This document shows, in pieces, positions 1-12,513 of a stretch of 64,000 nucleotides of DNA (position 1 is its first letter; each line of letters starts with the position of its first letter). Under the pieces are notes generated by a model. That model was not told the DNA's origin. It saw only the letters and a list, made by a program, of their open reading frames with translations, and made no database searches. Source of the stretch: Paragonimus westermani (taxonomy: Eukaryota; Platyhelminthes; Trematoda; Plagiorchiida; Troglotrematidae); the NCBI GenBank assembly GCA_008508345.1, contig QNGE01001023.1, positions 25,604-89,603 of the forward strand, read 5' to 3'. The position numbers and the translations under genes were made by a program.

Positions 1-3000
1 TGCGGTACCTGAACGTCATGCTGTCCTTCAGCTTATATTCCAACTATATTTGGGAGAATGTCGTCAAATGGGGGTTTTTGAATTCAGGAAGGAACAAGAA
101 TATCCCCAAGACGCATGCGGTGTTTGAAAAGCTTGATGGAGTCTAAGTAGGATTATTGCACAAGCATGTTAGGTCGAATGCATACAACGGCCTGAAGAAG
201 GAAGCATTGATCACCGAACGAGTACAGCAAGTGCTTAACAGAATGAACACTGACACCCACTGAGTCAATTACGAGTGTGCGTCTGACATCCTTGATCACC
301 TGTGTTTGGTTGACTCCCCCGGAAAATAAGGGAGAACGGATTCAGGTATGCCCACACCGCAACACAACACTTTACCTGTCTATGATAATATCGAGTTTGC
401 CGGTCAAAGTATTGCTTGATCACAGCGCAGCTGTGAATACAGCCCAAGCCAGTGGCAAAAGCTAGCATATCTACCCCAAAAAAAGTTATGAAATGAAAAC
501 AAAAACTGAGCCAGAAAGATTAAAACAAGAGAAGGCCTAGAGTGGTAAACGTTCGAAGGTGATTAAATTGCACATACATCGAACGACAGCCTCCTTCCAA
601 AGCAGATGGTACGAGGGCCGTGTCCGAACTGTTCCAGTTCTCCTTTAAACTCGATAAAATGCCCAATGCAGCTTCTTCAAGGACTGTCTTTACACGGCCA
701 CCTGAAACAGGAAAGAGGCTCAACAGCTAGGAAAGTGAGCAAAAATATCTCTATCTACAAAATCAGCTAATATGGGAGGATGAAATGCAAACTCATCGCG
801 CAATCCCTGTTAAAGGTTAGAACGATAAGAGTTTACAGATGGTCGTTTACATTGCCAAACCTATCTTGAAGAGAATGAATGAAACGCCAGTCAGTTTTGT
901 AGTCGCATGCTTAAATGAACTTCGAGAGATTCCAAAATAAAACGGGAAGTAAACGGTGTTCACAGAAAAGATGTACAATTTCGACAGACACCGGAACTAT
1001 GAAAGTTATTGCGTTCAAACAAAATTAAGAATTAGAAGCAACAACAGGAAAGGAAGAGACGTGGGATTGGTATATGCCCACTCACAATGCACAAGGTATA
1101 AAGCACACAGTTATTCTGAGCACCTTATCTCACACAGAATAAGTGAACAAATCGTTTCAGAAGAGTAGAATAACGGCTGATTTGGTAAGAACGTGCGAAT
1201 GCCCTTAGGTCTGGGAAAATGACGTCAAGTTTGTTTGACTTCCTTCAGGGCAAGCACACTTAAGGGACCACACACAAAACAGGTGAACAAAAGTTCATGA
1301 TTGCAATCAGAATACGTAGAAAATATCACTCAACCATTGTTCATCGCAGTAGAGCGCTTCTCACACAAGGAGTGACAACAAAGTTAACTGTTGCAGGATG
1401 AACAATATCATTGCTGCCACGATTCGCATGAAAAGGCAAGGAAACTGTTGCACTTCCGGGCTTCCAGAGGTTCTGTAAGCTACGCTCACTCGACCCGCAA
1501 CGTCTGTCGACGGGCTTGATTTAGAATAATCGTGTCTACAATAGAGCGAAGGTCTATAAATCCCGACCACATTGAACAGCTGACTTGGGTTCGAGAGTAG
1601 AGACGATCGTGAAGGCGAGTTTTCTAATAGTGAAGCGCTAAAAGAGGGTGGTAATAGCAAATCTCGATACTGGATCCACCAAATATGTAATTTCAGAGAA
1701 CAACGGTTCACATAAGCATGACCAAGTGCAACAATCCCGTGATGGTGGAGCGATTAAACGCAAGTGAAACCAGGGTAGACGAACAAAGTTCCAACAGTGA
1801 AAATCAAGAAAGAAAAACCACGCAAAAGCAAGTTTTAAGAAGTTGATGATTTAGAGACTTGTCAACACACCAAGATTGACGTTTGTATGAGAAAAGATTT
1901 GTCTCGCAGTCAATCCAAATTGTCATTTTAGTCTTTGCGGAAAAGGTCCGCAATCTCTGTTAAGAAGGATTTCAACGCAAAAAAGGGGGAAGATCAAGTT
2001 TATTAGGCGGAAGAACTGGTAACCGCATGCCTGTGAGGTATCAGTCCTCTATCCTAGCTGCTGACGTGATCGACCAATGCAATACAGAAAGTCCCATTAG
2101 CTCCTTAAGTGCCCCGTCCAAGACTGGAATTACTATGCGGGAATAGTGAGCCACTATAATAAGCAGCGGCTACCCACATAAAGTCGTTAATTAACCTTTT
2201 ATTGATAGTTCTAAATTGTTACTGGACCTTTGCAGTTTACAGTGTTCCCTGGCCCCCAATTTCATAGGATCCCTGGAATCTGCTATGATTCAGAACAGAA
2301 GCACTACGCACCGTTCCCACTTAAAACCTTTCAGGTCACTAGAACCTCTCCGACTACCAAAGCAGGCATATTAACTCATTCTTGGTAATTTAGACTTTCA
2401 TTCTCCAACGATAGACTTCTAACCGCATGGATAGCACAAACTTCAATTCACATTTGCTGGCTATTGTTTTCTCCGTCGAACTCACAAATACACTATGCGA
2501 CGAAGATTATTCACGATAATCTTTATTTTTCATCGACTGGCCCGTTGTTTTTAAGAACAACGTCAATTGCGCTTTATCGCTGTTTACGTTTCCCGTCATT
2601 TAGTTTCACCTACACATCTTACCGACAGTGGTACACCTCAGGTCCCTCGATGTCGAATTTCGCCAAACTTTCACTGATGCAGGAAACGCTTACGGTCACT
2701 GTGGGTGAAAATATCTGTATGGAGCGGCAAGCGGTGTCACTCATGCCAAAAGTGGTACCACTTTGAACGCACTGACCAGAGCAAGCGGCCAGCATCGTCC
2801 ACTATTCTTCCGCTCCACAAGAGCTGTGACGCTGCTAACAGCCAGAATAACACTGGCCTGGGGCACCCAAATCTGTAACGCGGATTTTCTTTCGCCGTGT
2901 ATTTCTGTTTGGTTTTTTTTCATGTGAAGTGTGGGGTGTGAGTAACAATGACATTCTCTCAGCCGGTGTCAGAGAGAAAACAGTTATCCTCCCGAGTTCT

Positions 3001-3883
3001 GTAACCACAAAAAGGACATTAGAGCCATTGATTGCACAGTTAGAAGATACAGAAAAAAAGCGAAAGAGAAGGCCTTCAAGGATTTGTTGGTTTCGTTGAC
3101 CAGGCCACAAAATCTCCGAATGAAATATATTAATTGACTCCGGCACATTTTCCGTTGATCTCACAAACTTTCAACCTGCAAGCAGTCCGCGTGCAAGGTC
3201 TGGTGATCCTACCTACTTACTTCGTAACAAAGGCAGCGGTTCAGAAACACCGCTACTGAAATCTGTCAATTTTAACTTTGAACACGGTTCCTTCGATCGC
3301 CCTTGGTGAGAAGTGGAGACGTCTGAGCAACGCACAAATTCAAGCCCCCATATCAATTGGCGGCTGTAAGCTGCAAGTGAGGGCTGCGATTGGAGTTTCC
3401 GACTACGCAGCGCTCACGTGGGGTTGACACATGCAAGAAGAAACAGAAATACCCCATATGTTTACGTCAATCCACGGCGGATATCCCAGTGATGTTGACC
3501 AGGTGCCCCGTGAACACGTTGACTCACGTTCCAATAGTGATGATACGCCTCTAACCGATCTGGATGCTGTTCAAGACAACTCGGAAGTACAGGCCATGTT
3601 TAGCCGGGGCGGGGCCCGCAACCCCGTCCGGTGTGAAGTCTTGGCGTCCAAAATTTTTCTCGCATGTTTCTCTCCGTTTTCTTGCAAAAGCAGACGGAGT
3701 CACTTCAAGTTTTATTTGAGTCTCCTCGACGAATTTCTGAAAACCAGACAATTGGTTCTTAACTCCGCCTCCCGTGGAGAGTTAACTTAGAGCACAGAGT
3801 GAGATGAGTGTTCTTAGGAGCTTCGTTAGTTAAACGGACCCCGCCAAAACAAAACTGAGAAATGTTGCAATCTTCAGGAGGGA
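1..3883. other. unassigned sequence, no gene recognised
   Basis: No recognisable domain, RNA gene or repeat was found on either strand. The longest open frames (116 codons at 1361-1711 minus, 119 codons at 3431-3790 plus, 109 codons at 2835-3164 minus) overlap frames on the opposite strand or lack any family motif, and no splice signals bracket them convincingly. The block is probably intergenic or intronic DNA with old, unreadable repeats. Confidence 0.5.
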
Positions 3884-3887
3884 ACCT

Positions 3888-4184
3888 TGTAGCGACTATA
3901 ATAAATGATATTTTGATAGTCTCATTCATCTGTACATTTTCTATGATTTTGACTTTGTACCTACTTTTGTTTTAGTCAAGCTACCCATTTGGTAACATCC
4001 GTCCCGGGGCTAACACACAACTCACTCCGTGCCTCGCTAGCTTGACGCGCCTCTCTGTACTCTCTATTTTCCAGGGTCGGTAATAATATACGAAGTCAAC
4101 GCGCTGAGACTTGGCTTTTCACTGTCGATCGATTGTCGATAGTGCTAACTGACAGGGTTGTATTTTGTTGGATCAGTTCCAACA
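3888..4184 (-). repeat. LTR copy, minus orientation
   Basis: This 297-bp unit has TG...CA ends: read on the minus strand it begins TGTTGGAACTG and ends TCGCTACA. It is clearly homologous over its length to the solo LTR at 18846-19141, sharing blocks such as the one around the CTCCGTGCCTCG stretch, but roughly a fifth of positions differ. The full retrotransposon that owns this LTR is not in the window; it is a different family from the gypsy element at 38.9-44.3 kb. Confidence 0.65.
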
Positions 4185-4190
4185 NNNNNN
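4185..4190. other. assembly gap (six Ns)
   Basis: Six undetermined bases lie exactly between the two inverted LTR copies. The real gap length is unknown, since short N runs are often placeholders. Confidence 0.99.
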
Positions 4191-4413
4191 GTCTCAGCGC
4201 GTTGACTTCGTATATTATTACCGACCCTGGAAAATAGAGAGTACAGAGAGGCGCGTCAAGCTAGCGAGGCACGGAGCGAGTTGTGTGTTAGCCCCGGGAC
4301 GGATGTTACCAAATGGGTAGCTTGACTAAAACAAAAGTAGGTACAAAATCAAAATCATAGAAAATGTACAGATGAATGAGACTATCAAAATATCATTTAT
4401 TATATTCGCTACA
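4191..4413 (+). repeat. LTR copy, plus orientation, 5'-truncated
   Basis: This 223-bp copy is the reverse complement of the left copy from its internal GTCTCAGCGC motif to the terminal GCTACA. The first ~75 bases of the LTR are missing at the gap. Substitutions against the left copy include one inside the CTC(A/G)CTCCG block and one near the terminus (GACTATA versus GAATATA). Confidence 0.65.
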
Positions 4414-4417
4414 ACCT

Positions 4418-7205
4418 GAACTGTTCTGCATGTCTGACTGATGACATGGTGTGTGAGCGCACTTCTAGTGGGAATATCTGTAATTCACCTTCGTACAGCA
4501 CTTCCGAGTAGAGTGGCCATCTTGCAAACCTAAAAAGCTCCCCGGAATTACAGCGCCCCCTTGACCTGCTTACCTTCGGTGACTTCGTCTCACCCGAAAT
4601 AAGTCGGGGACGAATGTTCCACTTAGGCCTTTCAAATTCTTGCTCGACTTTCTTGTCGATACTTCTGAGACAAAATTGCGACGGAGAGTTGTGGGTGTGT
4701 CGAAGTGGTTTAATTATGGTCAGTTTCCACTCGCGCCGAATTTGGTTATGTTGATGAAGGTCGACGGGTGAGCAGGGCGATTAACAATCCGTCACTTGGA
4801 CAAAGAGATTACACTATGCCAGCTCATGACTATACTTGCCATTATCCGAAGCAACACTCAGGCAGGCTACGAAATTCCATTCGAGCTAACTGTAACTCCC
4901 CAGGTAGCTTTCCATTTCCGTCCCTATTAGAAAACAACTATCTGAACTAGGTTCACTATGAGTTTCAGAACAGCAAGCAAGAGGTAAATGATTTATTGGT
5001 AGTTCCAACCCGTATCCACCCCACTTTCGCCTGTTCTTTACTCACAGAATACGTTGCAGTCATGACAACTATCTCCACTTGCCCGTGAAAAACGCATTCA
5101 GGAAGGCCGGGAGACCTTGGTGCTTTACATGCCATCCATCAAAGGTGCAAGCAGCGATTCCATGGACTCATTCAGTTCGAACACAGGCGCTGATCGGGAA
5201 AGTAATCCTCCGGCTCATTCCCTGAGAACGCCCAGGAGCAAACGCTCAGTCGTTTCCGAGTTACCCATATATTGCTATACGGTGGCGCACGGTGTAGAAC
5301 CACCGAAAATGCTGTCCGTCACTATTAACTCCCGGCTTCCTCGTACTGCGTAGCAGATGCTTCTTTCTCGGAACAGGATGGGTCCAAACGTGAACCACAA
5401 TGGGAATTCGCAGGAAGCATCTAGCATTTTGGCGGAATACCTTGGTGATTCCTTCGAACAGATAGCTTTGATTAGCTTACACTCAAATGAGCCTTGGTTA
5501 GGCCAACCTTCAGGACAGACGATCAAAACTCCTTTGCAAACTAGCGGCCAATCGGGTTTTCTAGTACTCCATACAACTTAGCGAAGTGTTTGTCAAAGCG
5601 CGCCACCCACAAACACTTCTTATGGTGTCGCATTCCTTATCCCATCGAGTACGGCTTGCACCCCAGCCGTTCATGAGTAACATGTGTACCCGTATTCATC
5701 GAGGTCTAGGTGGAGAAATAAGACAGTGGCCCCATCTCAGACGCTGCTAGTTCCGACTTCGTCAGGGTTGCCGACCGTTTCCTACTTTGTCCTGTGGAAA
5801 AAATAATGGAATCGTTTGGCATTTTAAAAAGGTCCTTTGTCAGCTTTTTCTGCGAAATTAATGGCACGGTTGAAATTAGTCACAGGTGACTTTTCATCTC
5901 TTTCCTTACATTTTGTACTGAATCCTGAAGGTCCAGATTCCAGCTCTTCATTACACCAGCAACCCTCCTGGCACCAGGTCCTAGAACTTTCTGTTCCGCT
6001 GCGACAAGCAAACCCCGGCGGCTCACTAAGATGTCTAAATGGGAGGGCAATCTTGGAGTAACCAAGTGCTGAGCAGACTCCTGGAGTCCCTCCACAATTA
6101 CGGATTGTGTGCGCGTGACCCTAAGAGCCTTTCGCAAGTTAAAACGTATCTGACAGAGTTTGAACCTCATTACACGATCTGGGGAACTAATAATACGTCT
6201 GAATATTGTCTGACTCAACTGTCATTTATTGTCATGGGTGCGAAGGTGGGGTTCGACATCCGAGGCATGATGAAAATGGCCCTCCACTACAGACAAAGGC
6301 GTTTTAAGCAAACTGCGGTTTTAGATGAAGCCACTTCCTGAGCTGGATATGCTCCACAGCAAACCTGTTTGGCGTACCTCCAAAATGATTACCACCGCCT
6401 GCGGCAGATCACTCACTAATCACCGCCTAACAGTCTTAGTCTTTGTAAATCGCACTGTCAACGAATTAAAATCGACTGAATCGGTAAAGGCGTTTCTTTG
6501 CCGTGGTTCTCGTTGGGCAGTTGTTTATTTCAACGTCTCATGGAGGTCGACGAGGCCATGACGAGTTCTTCAGCGTTCACCATACACCAATGAAATCCTT
6601 GCAGCGTTATCATCCACTACAGGGAGCACCTATTCGAAGTCATCTACTGCTTCTCGATAGATCGTTCCCTCATTTACTTCAAGCATTTCTAAGTTCGTAA
6701 TCTTTGTCAGAACGCGCGTCTCCTAACAAGGCACCCAGAACGCATCACGCCACTTCAACCGGCCGGCCCATCTCGGATTTTATTATCGTGGGCAGTGGTG
6801 TAGCACCACTCAGCCATTCGGACTGCAGCCGTCTGGACGAACACCTGCATCCTATCTCACGTTGCTGTCTGATGTTTTCTGCGATACAATTGCGATATAG
6901 GATCGTTTCTCTTGATTAGTTCTGAGTTTGTCGGCCATTAGTTGTAATCGTTTTGTCCCATAATTTCAGAGCTTTTGTGGAATAATCTTGTCTCACCGTT
7001 CCGATGAGTGGTGTTACCGTGTCTATCCTGATTTCTCGGTGTGGGATCGGGTGACTGAAAGTGTACCAAAGGGGTCAATCCGATAATTCCACATGATTTT
7101 TGAAGCAGGATTTATTTTCATGAAACGACGCCATGCCTGTTCACAATGACCATTCCTTTTATTATCAAACCCACGTAGTTTTCTGTAATAACCCCTCAGA
7201 TCGCC
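4418..7205. other. unassigned sequence
   Basis: No domain or repeat could be named. Overlapping open frames of up to 112 codons at 5.8-6.3 kb lie on both strands and show no family motif. Confidence 0.45.
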
Positions 7206-7445
7206 GTGAACACTGCGCAGACGTGTGCAATAGTAAAGGTCATGTTTACATTAGGTAAAGCTATTGAGATAGTTGAAAAATCCCGCAGCCTTAATAAATT
7301 GGTATCCGATGAAGGGTTTCTAATTTTAGGTGGAAGATCTTCTATGGTAACGAAGCTATGTGCAATGCTGAACGATGGTTCTCCGCCAAGTGGCGTGCCG
7401 CAAGTAGCGGTCTATCCTTCAGCTCTCCCTAGAGCACTTGAGTAA
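7206..7445 (+). pseudogene. CR1-like LINE reverse-transcriptase fragment
   Basis: An 80-codon frame reads like the middle of a CR1-type reverse transcriptase. It has a degraded version of the catalytic block usually written DFxKAFD (here FTLGKAIEIVEKSRSLNKL), then a SFLxxR-like stretch, then NDGSPPSGVPQ, which corresponds to the SxxGVPQGSVLGP motif of the intact LINE at 25.1-28.3 kb. The first catalytic Asp is gone and the frame is lost soon after GVPQ. No ends, tail or target duplication were found. It is a decayed fragment, and the similarity is motif-level only. Confidence 0.5.
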
Positions 7446-8865
7446 CAACCTCCAAACCGGTTAGTTCACATTACTTTCATGCAACTGGTCGGCAGTATGC
7501 GAAACTGCAACACCCTCAGTAGAATAGTTCGAACATCTGTGAATAGATATCGGTGTAGAATTAACGTCTCAAGAGCCGCATCCTCTATGACTTTCACAGA
7601 TGATACTCTGATATAATGAGAAAGCACAAAGTCAGACAACGAAGCTGATAGCGAAACAGCAAACGAATGGCTCGGGCTAGCGCACACGTTTGGCTCGCTA
7701 ATTCATCTATCAAACGGCAATGAACACTCTAATAACTGAAATCTACGATCACCAACCTATGTTTAACGGTGTTTGCTTCTTCGCCTTTGGCCACGGATCG
7801 CCTTCATTAGGAATAATGTCTCTAAGCTTGGTCACTGTGCTTCAAGATGGACATGGCGTTCCTTGAAGGATATCAAAAATATCCACATGGGTGGCACTGG
7901 ATACGAGGGGGTCTAGCCCAACAGAACCAACTGAGATCTAGTTTATCTTATTTTGAACAAAACAGAATGAGAGGTTCAGTATAAAAGGACAAAGTTAATC
8001 ACCACCATTCTATGCACTAACAAGCCCGTTTGTGATAGGGTAGAACTGAGGTTTAAGAAAGCACAATCAAAGTCGGAAAATCGAAACCCAGTTCCGCTAT
8101 TTGTGTCCGTTTTGTAACTGACCGGAGCAATTACTTCGAGGGATATATTGCCCATAATTGTACTCTGGGGACCTCTACGATAGGTTGTCAATTATTTTAG
8201 CAGCCAATACACAGTACAAGTCCAGGGGCTTAAGATGCCAGGATTTAGGTGGTTTAAGGTAGTGAGCTTCAGGCGGCGTCCGTTGATTTCAGTGATAGTC
8301 ACTGGAGATAGGATGAATTGACGTCCTTGGGAATTGCATAGCACAACAATAAACGGTGGAATTTCCAACCTAACCATGCTATGGGTGAATCAGGTTCTAA
8401 CGGTGCTCCGAAACAACCTATGAAAGCGCAGCTAGTGGTCTTGAAAGGAACGGTGTTCTATTTGTTTCTGACGCTACAGGAAGAGAACTGTCACCTGAGG
8501 CAAGTCTACGAACGGAGCTTGAAAAGTTTCCTGGTATGTCCTTGTTGACTATCATCAGCCGTTGATGTGAGGAACTGTTTCACGGGACCTTCGTTGGAGA
8601 ACTGTGTAATTATTAGAACACCACAGAGGCTTTAAACTTCCGATGGATATGAATTGGAAATTTCAAGACGGAACCCACGCGCAATATTCCTTAAATTCCG
8701 GCTTGTCTGGTAGCTGCAATCTGAACAAGTTTAACGGTGAACGCTTCTCTGCAAGCAGTAATGTGGGAGTTTTGTTGCGTTCTCAGACGTCATCCTTATA
8801 CAGGCCCAGCGAAGCAAAGGAAATGTTTATTCATCTATGTGTGGAAACTGCGCTCAGTCGTAATT
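7446..8865. other. unassigned sequence, possibly holding a faint LINE endonuclease remnant
   Basis: Around 7976-8191 (minus) a short stretch, YKTDTNSGTG followed by CAFLN, resembles the YRTDSSRGRMGGCAVFLS part of the CR1 endonuclease. It is too short and diverged to call. Nothing else was recognised, including the 81-codon plus-strand frame at 8643-8888. Confidence 0.35.
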
Positions 8866-10140
8866 GGAGCGCAAAATGTCTCTCCTGAGGTCATCTGCAG
8901 AGGATAAGCAAAAGATGAACCGAGTGACACTCAGATACCTAGGTCTGTCTTCAGAGCGATGCCCGTGATCTTCACTGTACTGAGCACTCAATGAGTCACG
9001 ATTGCACTGGGGCAGTCTCCAGGTGCGCACATTAATCGTCATCCATAGAAGACTCAAGCCACCCGGCCACTCTTTAGCCGAGTCAATACCTCTCTGTGTT
9101 GCTCGCAACCAATGATATTCCAGATTTCCAACCCATGCGCAGAGAGATAGGCCATGCTAAAAATGTCCCCCGAAATGTCCTTGACATGGGGAACAAAAGG
9201 GGGACGAGAAGTGACCCTTGAGGAGCCCTGCAGAAATTAGCGGGGGAAGGGATAGGCTGAACAGTCTTAACTCTAAAAGTTTTGACACCAAGAAATGAGG
9301 TAATCAGCAAAGACCTCTCTTTAATCGTCATTCACCTTCAACTTGTGTTAAGGGAGGCATTATGAGACACGGGCAAGGGCCATAGAGAAGTCAAAGAAAG
9401 TATAGTGCAAAACAACAGTAAGATTTCTGGTTCCCGCAAGGCCACCCGCCAGGAAAATTTTATTTCGAATAGCTCCCTTGAACTCATTGGGAGTCGAAGT
9501 AACTAGAGAAACGGTCACTTTGGAAATAATCATCCTTGGACTAATTACATAACATCGAGATCGTCCATCGGACAAAATCGTGAGCATTCAGCCCCACACT
9601 TAAGTCAGACTGTCCTGATTCGGTGTACACTTGTGTGATCAAACTAACCTGTAAAGGTGTAAAGTGCTCAACATGTGCAACGGTAACCTTAAAATCTAGC
9701 AAAACTCATTCTGTGAACAGGACTGTGAAATGCGCAACCGAATAGTGATCGCTTCCGCGGTGGCCACAATAAGAAATTCGACGACTCTGAATTGCGAATG
9801 GCGAACGGGTTGGAAAGGCGTACCGGCTAACCACACATTTACAGAAAATCCGTTTCTAAAGTCCCAGTGAGACTTGGATGTATTTAAATCACCCATAATA
9901 GACAAATGGGAAAATCGCTGTGATCTTAAGAGGTTTTCCAGGTTAAAGACAAGGGCAACACGTTCGGTAATGGTGCATTAGTGAAAGTGATAAACGCTCC
10001 TCAACGTTGATGGCGGATGTCACAAAACACCACGTTGATCTATGGGTTAAGACTTACGAATGCTCGTAAGCAGCGGCAGCTCCCAAAGAATGGGGAAAAC
10101 AAAGCTTTCGTCCTCCTTCCAGGGAATTACATCGGTGAAT
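8866..10140 (-). pseudogene. decayed CR1-like LINE copy, endonuclease plus reverse transcriptase, internally deleted
   Basis: Read on the minus strand, segments in several frames line up in order with the intact CR1-like ORF2 at 25.1-28.3 kb. They are a QRFSHLSIMGDLN block (the GDFN endonuclease motif) near 9.9 kb, a FFDFSMALARV block (DFAKAFDRV of the reverse transcriptase) near 9.38 kb, SFLGVKTFRVKT and APQGSLLVPLLF near 9.2-9.3 kb, and a SAKEW...GIALKTDLGIWV stretch (the DLRKDLEIW region) near 8.9-9.05 kb. The distance between the GDFN and DFAKAFD motifs is about 0.5 kb here, versus about 1.3 kb in the intact copy, so roughly 0.8 kb is deleted. Multiple frameshifts and stops are present. 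Confidence 0.6.
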
Positions 10141-12513
10141 TGAGGTGTGCAGGGGCTCCAGTTATTGCCATTGATGTCTCCTATATGACATATTTTCACA
10201 ACAGAAGATCAATGGGGCCGCGTTGTACAGATCATCTGCCGGATTTCTCGCAGTTCATTGAGCAGGCTCAGAGAGTGTATATACACGTATTCAGAGGCTA
10301 CTTTCCTGCTCACTGTTCAAGGAAGAATGAAGGAAGAGTTCCAAAAGGAGACTGAGAGATAAGACCCGGAAATTAAGAGAGGACTGTGGGGGTTGGACCA
10401 GGAATTTTCGCAGTTTCTCTTAAGGACCTTCTGTTCGGCCTAGCGCGCAACGTTAATACATTAGCTTATGCTTACGACCTTTGGGGTGCTGGTCTAGAGG
10501 TTTGACACCGGCGACCGCTGCGTTGGTATCGACTTTGGTAGTACAATCGTGAAAATCTGACCCAACCCTATCTTCCCAAATGTTTATCCTGGTACATTTG
10601 ACTTTCGCCTGTTTCTGACTGATTTTGCTTTATCGCGCCAATTTAATAGTTGTGCGAATATTCAGTTGTTGGCCACTCTACCCTGTCTGGGTGGTATGTG
10701 CACCACACTTTTTTAGACTTCAGCCCGCTCTCATTGTTCTTGAGCCTGGTGACTGCTCGAAATAGCGCTTTTGGATATGAATGCCTTATTATGTGATTAT
10801 TAGTTAGTCTTTTGCCCGTTCGGCATCAGAATGTACTTGGTTTCCCCGGAACCATCCGTCGATCGGAACTGTTGGGGTTGTCTAATTATTCCCTTCGATT
10901 ATTTTTTTAATAGCACCATGACATTGCGACCCAAACTTGTTCTGAATATTTGGGATCATGGGTTTATCGCTACGCGTTGCTCAGCGTACTCGTGGAAGAT
11001 CGTACAGTGTTCTTTTTAGGCTCCTCATTTTTGGAAGGTAGCTGGGAGAGTATGATCGCGGAAAACTTGACTGCTTCTTCGGTTGAAGGCGAAATTAAAC
11101 TAAAGGCTGGTAACAAAAGTATCCTCTGGGACGGACAGGCTAAATGCATTCTGCTACGTGAGATGTGGCGCCGGTGTGTCTTTTTCATCTTGGCTATTTG
11201 GGCGCAAAAATTTCTTGCATGTCCACTCGACAGACTTTTGAGGCATTGAAACTGGAAGTGGATCTTGTTCGACTCTGTGACTTCATCACATAGGTCGCAC
11301 TTAGAGGGTTGGTAGTTGGACTAGCATCAACGGCAGAAGCGCTCATGCTTTTCCAGTGGGCACTACGGGGACAAAAACTACGACCTTACTTGTCAATTTT
11401 AGCGCGCGATTTCACTAGACCTACGCTTTGGTTTCAGCTAACTGATCATGCATTTCCGCCCTTTCAAGGAACGGTAAGAAGATATCCCTTTTAGATTGGT
11501 CTTAGTGGATGTCAGAGACAGGGTTTTCTCAGAAACCATCAGGCGGCCTGGCACATCACTCAAGGTTACCGGTAAATAGTGGGACTTCTGGTGAGTCTTG
11601 TGGGTAGCCCATCTGCGAATTGAAGACTTATGACACCAACAGTTGAGAGAGGCGGTTGGGCTTAACTTCCGTGTACATGTTGATGGGAGGTAGAAAATCA
11701 GCCTAGTTAAACAATTTACCTTCACTGAAGGCTTTTACTTTAATTCTGGTTGCAGCAGATATTACATATAGAGCAGAGAACTCTCTCGAGGTCACTACAC
11801 TCAAGGCGGTATCGCGCCTGGAATGCACCGCCTCGGATGCACTTTTGTACGAATATCCCACACTGGAATAAGGCACAAATGTTTGTTATCTCCACAAAGT
11901 TCAGCTGGATTTCAGTTCCGCAAGAGGATACAATAACATTTTGTTCTACATGGCACTAACAGAGCAAAAATGAGTTTGGACAACGACAATAAGTAAATTT
12001 GAGCCAAATTTCGTGTTGCCCCCGAAGTAAAATGCCAGTCAGACATTTTCTGGGAAAGCCTGGTGTCTGCTTCACACCAGTCCGTAGTGCGAACTACGGT
12101 TAGCACTTTGGAATAACTAGGAGTGATGCTCAATCTTTCATGTTTCCCCACTAGATGGCTGTCAGAACGCACCGCATCAGCAGAAAATACAAACTGGGTG
12201 ATCATACCAGACAGTTCTCAAGACACCAGCTGGCGTAGTCCTCAACCGTAGTCATCCTCCTATAAGAAGAGGTGGATACATAATACAGAAACATAGTATT
12301 GCAGTATTACGGAATTCAATGCCAGTTTTCTCCAAGTAATTGTCTTCGATAGCACTCTCGTCTGCAAACAATAGGCGCCACTTGGTATTAACCAAATTTT
12401 AACACTGGAAACCAACGGACGTGAAGTTTTAGGTGGTAGGAAAAGTCGATGAAGTTTGTCTTGACAGATGCTAAAGAAGCCGAGATTTTATATGCAGCAG
12501 AATTCCAGGCCGA
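10141..12513. other. unassigned sequence left of the inverted repeat
   Basis: No motif, repeat or RNA gene was recognised. Open frames up to ~112 codons (10017-10355 plus, 10950-11249 plus, 11912-12205 minus) have no identifiable domain; the first overlaps the antisense of the CR1 remnant. Confidence 0.45.

Larger units (their letters stand above)
3884..4417. mobile_element. foldback structure: two inverted LTR copies around an assembly gap, flanked by ACCT
   Basis: Positions 3888-4184 form an LTR-like unit read on the minus strand (its plus-strand text begins TGTAGCGA and ends CCAACA). Positions 4191-4413 are a second copy in the opposite orientation, ending TTCGCTACA and lacking the first ~75 bases of the LTR next to the gap. 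The copies are about 98-99% identical by eye, with at least three substitutions, so they are not one read duplicated. The pair is flanked by ACCT at 3884-3887 and 4414-4417, as a 4-bp target duplication would be. The same family occurs as a solo LTR in both arms of the large inverted repeat. Inverted LTRs are not the normal arrangement: either a rearranged insertion or a collapsed or misjoined assembly at the gap. Confidence 0.6.

Noticed and set aside
180..330. DILDHLCLVDSPGK-like reading as an RT YRPLCLLDTxGK motif
   Set aside because: Only one weak motif, with stops nearby and no flanking RT blocks.
3431..3790. 119-codon frame as a host exon
   Set aside because: No motif, no convincing splice signals, and a competing frame on the other strand.
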